DNA from: Hyperoodon ampullatus
Taxonomy: Eukaryota; Chordata; Mammalia; Artiodactyla; Ziphiidae
Length of the DNA stretch: 64,000 nucleotides
Reading direction: 5' to 3'
NCBI GenBank assembly: GCA_949752795.1
Contig: CATKHW010000426.1
Location: 248,001 to 312,000, forward strand
Position numbers and translations under genes: made by a program. The notes under the pieces were generated by a model. It saw nothing but the letters and a program-made list of their open reading frames with translations, ran no database searches and was not told where the DNA came from. Positions 60,874 to 64,000 of this stretch are shown piece after piece; the first letter of the stretch is position 1; each line of letters opens with the position of its first letter.

Positions 60874-62617
60874 TGGTGAGATTGGGTGAGCAAATGCAGA
60901 CCCTTTAAAGCAATAATGCATGGCACCCATTCCATGGGTCTGAACTCTCCAGGTTGAAGGGAATATTACTACAGCTATAACATGTGCGGGAAACCTAGAG
61001 AACAGACACACTGTGAATACGAAAGGTTTCTAAAACTCAACGAATAGTCCCTCTCCTGGTGCTCCGGTTTGACTTTCCGTCTGCTTTACTATCAACCTCC
61101 CAACTTGGAGAGACAGCCCCTTTAACCTCTTGGTTCGCACAGGTTGCCAATTTGGCAGAGGATGAAAGGGAAGAGGGAGAACCAATGAGAGAGTAGCTGT
61201 TAGGCATTTGGACGGGCACATATCACTGTAATTTCCTGGCAGGAAGAAGAATTAACCAAATTCTCAGCCACCCACTGGGAACCAGTATAGGTCCTGAACC
61301 AAAATTTTGGACTTGCGGTCAGCTCACCAAAAAACGAGTTGAAAAATGGAGCTCAGGGGCACAGCAATTCACAAACTGGCCGAGTAATAAAGGACAACTA
61401 TCGTCCAAAAATCTGTTGAGGGAAGGCAACGAGGCGGACTTGAAAGCGAGGCAGAATAGCAGGAAACAGATTTCAAGAGGTACGTTGGAATCGCCTTTAA
61501 AGCACAGGAAGAGGGGGCACAACTTCGACAATGATGCACTTGGCCAAAAAGGGCGTATGCGTTTTCTCCTGAATATATTCAGGAGAAAACGCATACGCCC
61601 TTTTTGGCCAAGCAAGCAAGCGGGCAATGCAAATCTGCACTACAAAGAAGTATCACTTCCCACCGGTCAAAAGGGACATCCACAAAATGTGTAAGAACAA
61701 GAAAGGCAAGACAGGCCCTGGAGAAGAGGCAGCCTTGTTATGCTGATGGGCGGGATGTAAATTGCCAACTGCCTCTCTGGAGGAGTGCATTCTGTTCCCT
61801 AAAACAAGTAAAGAACAGAGCTACAGAGCCAAGGGCACTACCAGTCTAGGGAATATACCTTGGGAAAACTGAAAATCAATAAGACAGAGCCACCCCCAAA
61901 ATTTAGGGCTGCACTGCATACAAGGACCTCAACTTGGTAACACCTTAAGTATCCCAGAAAATATAAACATGGTTCAAAAAATTGTGGTACTTACGTACGA
62001 TGGAATATCCCTCAGCCATGAAATCAATGTCATAAGACCAGTAGCAGCAAAATGGGTGGATTCAGGTACGATGATTCTAAGTGAAATAAGTCACACAGAA
62101 AAAGAAACTTATCATAAGATATCACTTATGAAGATCCTGTAAACATGGCTACACTTGAACTGAGTTAGGAAAGAGAACAGTGTCTCACATTTAGAAAACA
62201 CTCTTATACCTGCTTAAGGGGGGAAGGAGAGGTGGGGTGATGCATAAAACCAGAGTTTGATATAAGCACAGGTACCGTTCCAAAAACCAACTATGGAATA
62301 GACAAGACCTACACCGTCCTCAGTGAAAGGGACTCAAAACCCCATATTTCCCGCAGAGGAAAATATCTGACTAGTAAGAATCTTAAAACCTATGTATTGA
62401 TATGTCTCCGTAAGGGAATCAAGTGTGTCTAGACTGGCATAAACATGGCAGCGAGAATCAGCTCAAACCCACTATAAAAAGGAATTTCAAAAACAAAACA
62501 AAAAAACTGGGAAATTCTTTACAATTCCTTCAGGGTCTCTGATGAAAGCTGGAATGACCCTATCTACAACGACAGCTGGATGTGGCATAAGGAGGGACAC
62601 TTGGGGACTGAGACGAT
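60874..62617 (+). repeat. Repeat unit 36 (right group, five +1 homopolymer changes)
   Basis: 1,744 bp. Its excess is fully explained by five single-base homopolymer gains, near 61329 (A), 61513 (G), 61893 (C), 62216 (G) and 62603 (G). Private substitutions: gggtctgaac, gaacagacac, ttcctggcag, ccactggg, gaagaggcagc and ggtaacacc. The palindrome at 61539-61612 is perfect. Confidence 0.95.
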
Positions 62618-64000
62618 TGGTGAGATTGGGTGAGCAAATGCAGACCCTTTAAAGCAATAATGCATGGCACCCATTCCATGGGTCCGAACTCTCCAGGTTG
62701 AAGGGAATATTACTACAGCTATAACATGTGCGGGAAACCTAGAGAACGGACACACTGTGAATACGAAAGGTTTCTAAAACTCAACGAATAGTCCCTCTCC
62801 TGGTGCTCCGGTTTGACTTTCCGTCTGCTTTACTATCAACCTCCCAACTTGGAGAGACAGCCCCTTTAACCTCTTGGTTCGCACAGGTTGCCAATTTGGC
62901 AGAGGATGAAAGGGAAGAGGGAGAACCAATGAGAGAGTAGCTGTTAGGCATTTGGACGGGCACATATCACTGTAATTTCCCGGCAGGAAGAAGAATTAAC
63001 CAAATTCTCAGCCACCCACCGGGAACCAGTATAGGTCCTGAACCAAAATTTTGGACTTGCGGTCAGCTCACCAAAAACGAGTTGAAAAATGGAGCTCAGG
63101 GGCACAGCAATTCACAAACTGGCCGAGTAATAAAGGACAACTATCGTCCAAAAATCTGTTGAGGGAAGGCAACGAGGCGGACTTGGAAGCGAGGCAGAAT
63201 AGCAGTAAACAGATTTCAAGAGGTACGTTGGAATCGCCTTTAAAGCACAGGAAGAGGGGCACAACTTCGACAATGATGCACTTGGCCAAAAAGGGCGTAT
63301 GCGTTTTCTCCTGAATATATTCAGGAGAAAACGCATACGCCCCTTTTTGGCCAAGCAAGCAAGCGGGCAATGCAAATCTGCACTACAAAGAAGTATCACT
63401 TCCCACCGGTCAAAAGGGACATCCACAAAATGTGTAAGAACAAGAAAGGCAAGACAGGCCCTGGAGAACAGGGAGCCTTGTTATGCTGATGGGCGGGATG
63501 TAAATTGCCAACTGCCTGTCTGGAGGAGTGCATTCTGTTCCCTAAAACAAGTAAAGAACAGAGCTACAGAGCCAAGGGCACTACCAGTCTAGGGAATATA
63601 CCTTGGGAAAACTGAAAATCAATAAGACAGAGCCACCCCAAAATTTAGGGCTGCACTGCATACAAGGACCTCAACTTGGATACACCTTAAGTATCCCAGA
63701 AAATATAAACATGGTTCAAAAAATTGTGGTACTTACGTACGATGGAATATCCCTCAGCCATGAAATCAATGTCATAAGACCAGTAGCAGCAAAATGGGTG
63801 GATTCAGGTACGATGATTCTAAGTGAAATAAGTCACACAGAAAAAGAAACTTATCATAAGATATCACTTATGAAGATCCTGTAAACATGGCTACACTTGA
63901 ACTGAGTTAGGAAAGAGAACAGTGTCTCACATTTAGAAAACACTCTTATACCTGCTTAAGGGGGAAGGAGAGGTGGGGTGATGCATAAAACCAGAGTTTG
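62618..64000 (+). repeat. Repeat unit 37 (right group, cut by window end)
   Basis: 1,383 bp present; the window ends before the TATA-like and A-rich part. It has an extra C in the right arm of its palindrome (63281-63355, 75 bp). Private changes: cttggaagcg (shared with unit 4), gcagtaaac and gcctgtctgg. Confidence 0.95.
63281..63355. repeat. 75-bp palindrome with extra C, unit 37
   Basis: The right arm reads four C where the left arm has three G, giving a 1-base bulge. It belongs to the cluster of +1 homopolymer differences near the window end, so a consensus error is possible. Confidence 0.9.

Larger units (their letters stand above)
59409..63355 (+). other. Zone of clustered indels (units 35-37)
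   Basis: It holds one 8-bp deletion (after 59408) and eight single-base gains, every one lengthening a homopolymer of 3 or more bases. From unit 6 to unit 34 the only other indels are the AGTAA duplications and two inherited 1-bp losses. The contrast suggests either poorer consensus quality or a genuinely less homogenised part of the array. Confidence 0.85.
1..64000 (+). repeat. Macrosatellite-like tandem array, ~1,739-bp unit, 36.8 copies
   Basis: Every landmark in the first 1.74 kb recurs in the same order and orientation about every 1,739 bp to the end of the window. Complete-unit lengths run from 1,733 to 1,744 bp and nearly all are exactly 1,739. Units are mostly >97% alike by eye, and many central units differ at only a few positions. 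A unit holds, in order: a short inverted repeat (unit positions 272-284), a 12-bp palindrome (426-437), a 74-bp perfect palindrome (664-737), an open frame without ATG (985-1266), a single GGTACC site (near 1393), a TATA-like motif followed by an A-rich tract (about 1595-1630), and otherwise undistinguished sequence. No unit is inverted and no foreign insertion interrupts the array. The family is not one I recognise. A eukaryotic, probably vertebrate, origin is inferred from unit size, CpG-biased variation and lack of genes. Confidence 0.98.

Noticed and set aside
1..64000. Hundreds of short open frames of 60-124 codons on both strands, repeated in register
   Set aside because: They are copies of a few chance frames in one unit. 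The recurrent ones I checked start at TTG or GTG, they overlap on opposite strands, and the usual unit length (1,739) is not a multiple of three. No domain is recognisable.
1..64000. CRISPR array
   Set aside because: The repeats are about 1.74 kb and nearly contiguous, with no short direct repeats separated by unique spacers.
1..64000. CENP-B box of mammalian centromeric satellites
   Set aside because: I checked the TTCG and CCCG contexts in the unit and none fits the box pattern. A centromeric location remains possible but is not supported by this motif.
1..64000. Ribosomal DNA, 5S or histone gene cluster
   Set aside because: The unit length could suit a gene cluster, but no conserved rRNA segment or histone peptide appears in any frame.
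1..64000. Unit length as exactly ten nucleosome repeats (about 174 bp each)
   Set aside because: I see no internal periodicity near 174 bp; the division is numerology without chromatin data.
1..64000. Telomeric repeats or array boundary
   Set aside because: No TTAGGG-type runs occur, and both window ends fall inside repeat units.

Overview
The whole window is one head-to-tail tandem array. A unit of about 1,739 bp repeats 36.8 times on the + strand (36 complete units and a 1,383-bp partial one). Both window edges cut through a unit, so the array continues on both sides. There is no unique sequence, no convincing protein-coding gene, and no rRNA, tRNA or CRISPR array that I can see. This size and organisation fit a macrosatellite or large-unit satellite of a eukaryote. 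A vertebrate with a methylated genome is the likeliest source: many differences between units are CpG to TpG/CpA changes, and the recurrent open frames lack good ATG starts. I cannot name the species, chromosome or satellite family.

Layout, with the unit phase set at window position 1. Units 1-4 (1 to about 6.9 kb) are a divergent left group. Unit 5 is transitional. Units 6-28 (about 8.7-48.3 kb) are a highly homogenised central subfamily. Units 29-37 (48.4 kb to the end) are a right-hand subfamily that shares several states with units 1-2. Higher-order duplications lie on top of this: a 5-unit (8.7 kb) duplication in units 6-15, a later 6-unit (10,437 bp) duplication of units 14-19 into 20-25 with only two differences noticed, and a 3-unit (5,217 bp) duplication in units 29-34. 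A 5-bp AGTAA duplication marks five units, spaced 4, 5, 6 and 7 units apart.

The most striking element is a 74-bp palindrome with 37-bp arms and no spacer at unit positions 664-737. It is perfect in 31 of 37 units by my reading. In units 18 and 24 it carries a matched pair of substitutions at exactly opposing positions, so self-complementarity is kept. This points either to selection on a cruciform or RNA hairpin, or to arm-to-arm conversion. The oldest-looking units (3 and 4) have lost it. Transcribed on either strand, the array would carry dozens of near-identical 35-bp-stem hairpins.

From about 59.4 kb to 63.4 kb the units carry eight +1 homopolymer insertions and an 8-bp deletion, unlike the rest of the array. 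This may be lower consensus quality or real decay. No set of genes working together can be proposed; the structure is explained by unequal exchange and homogenisation.
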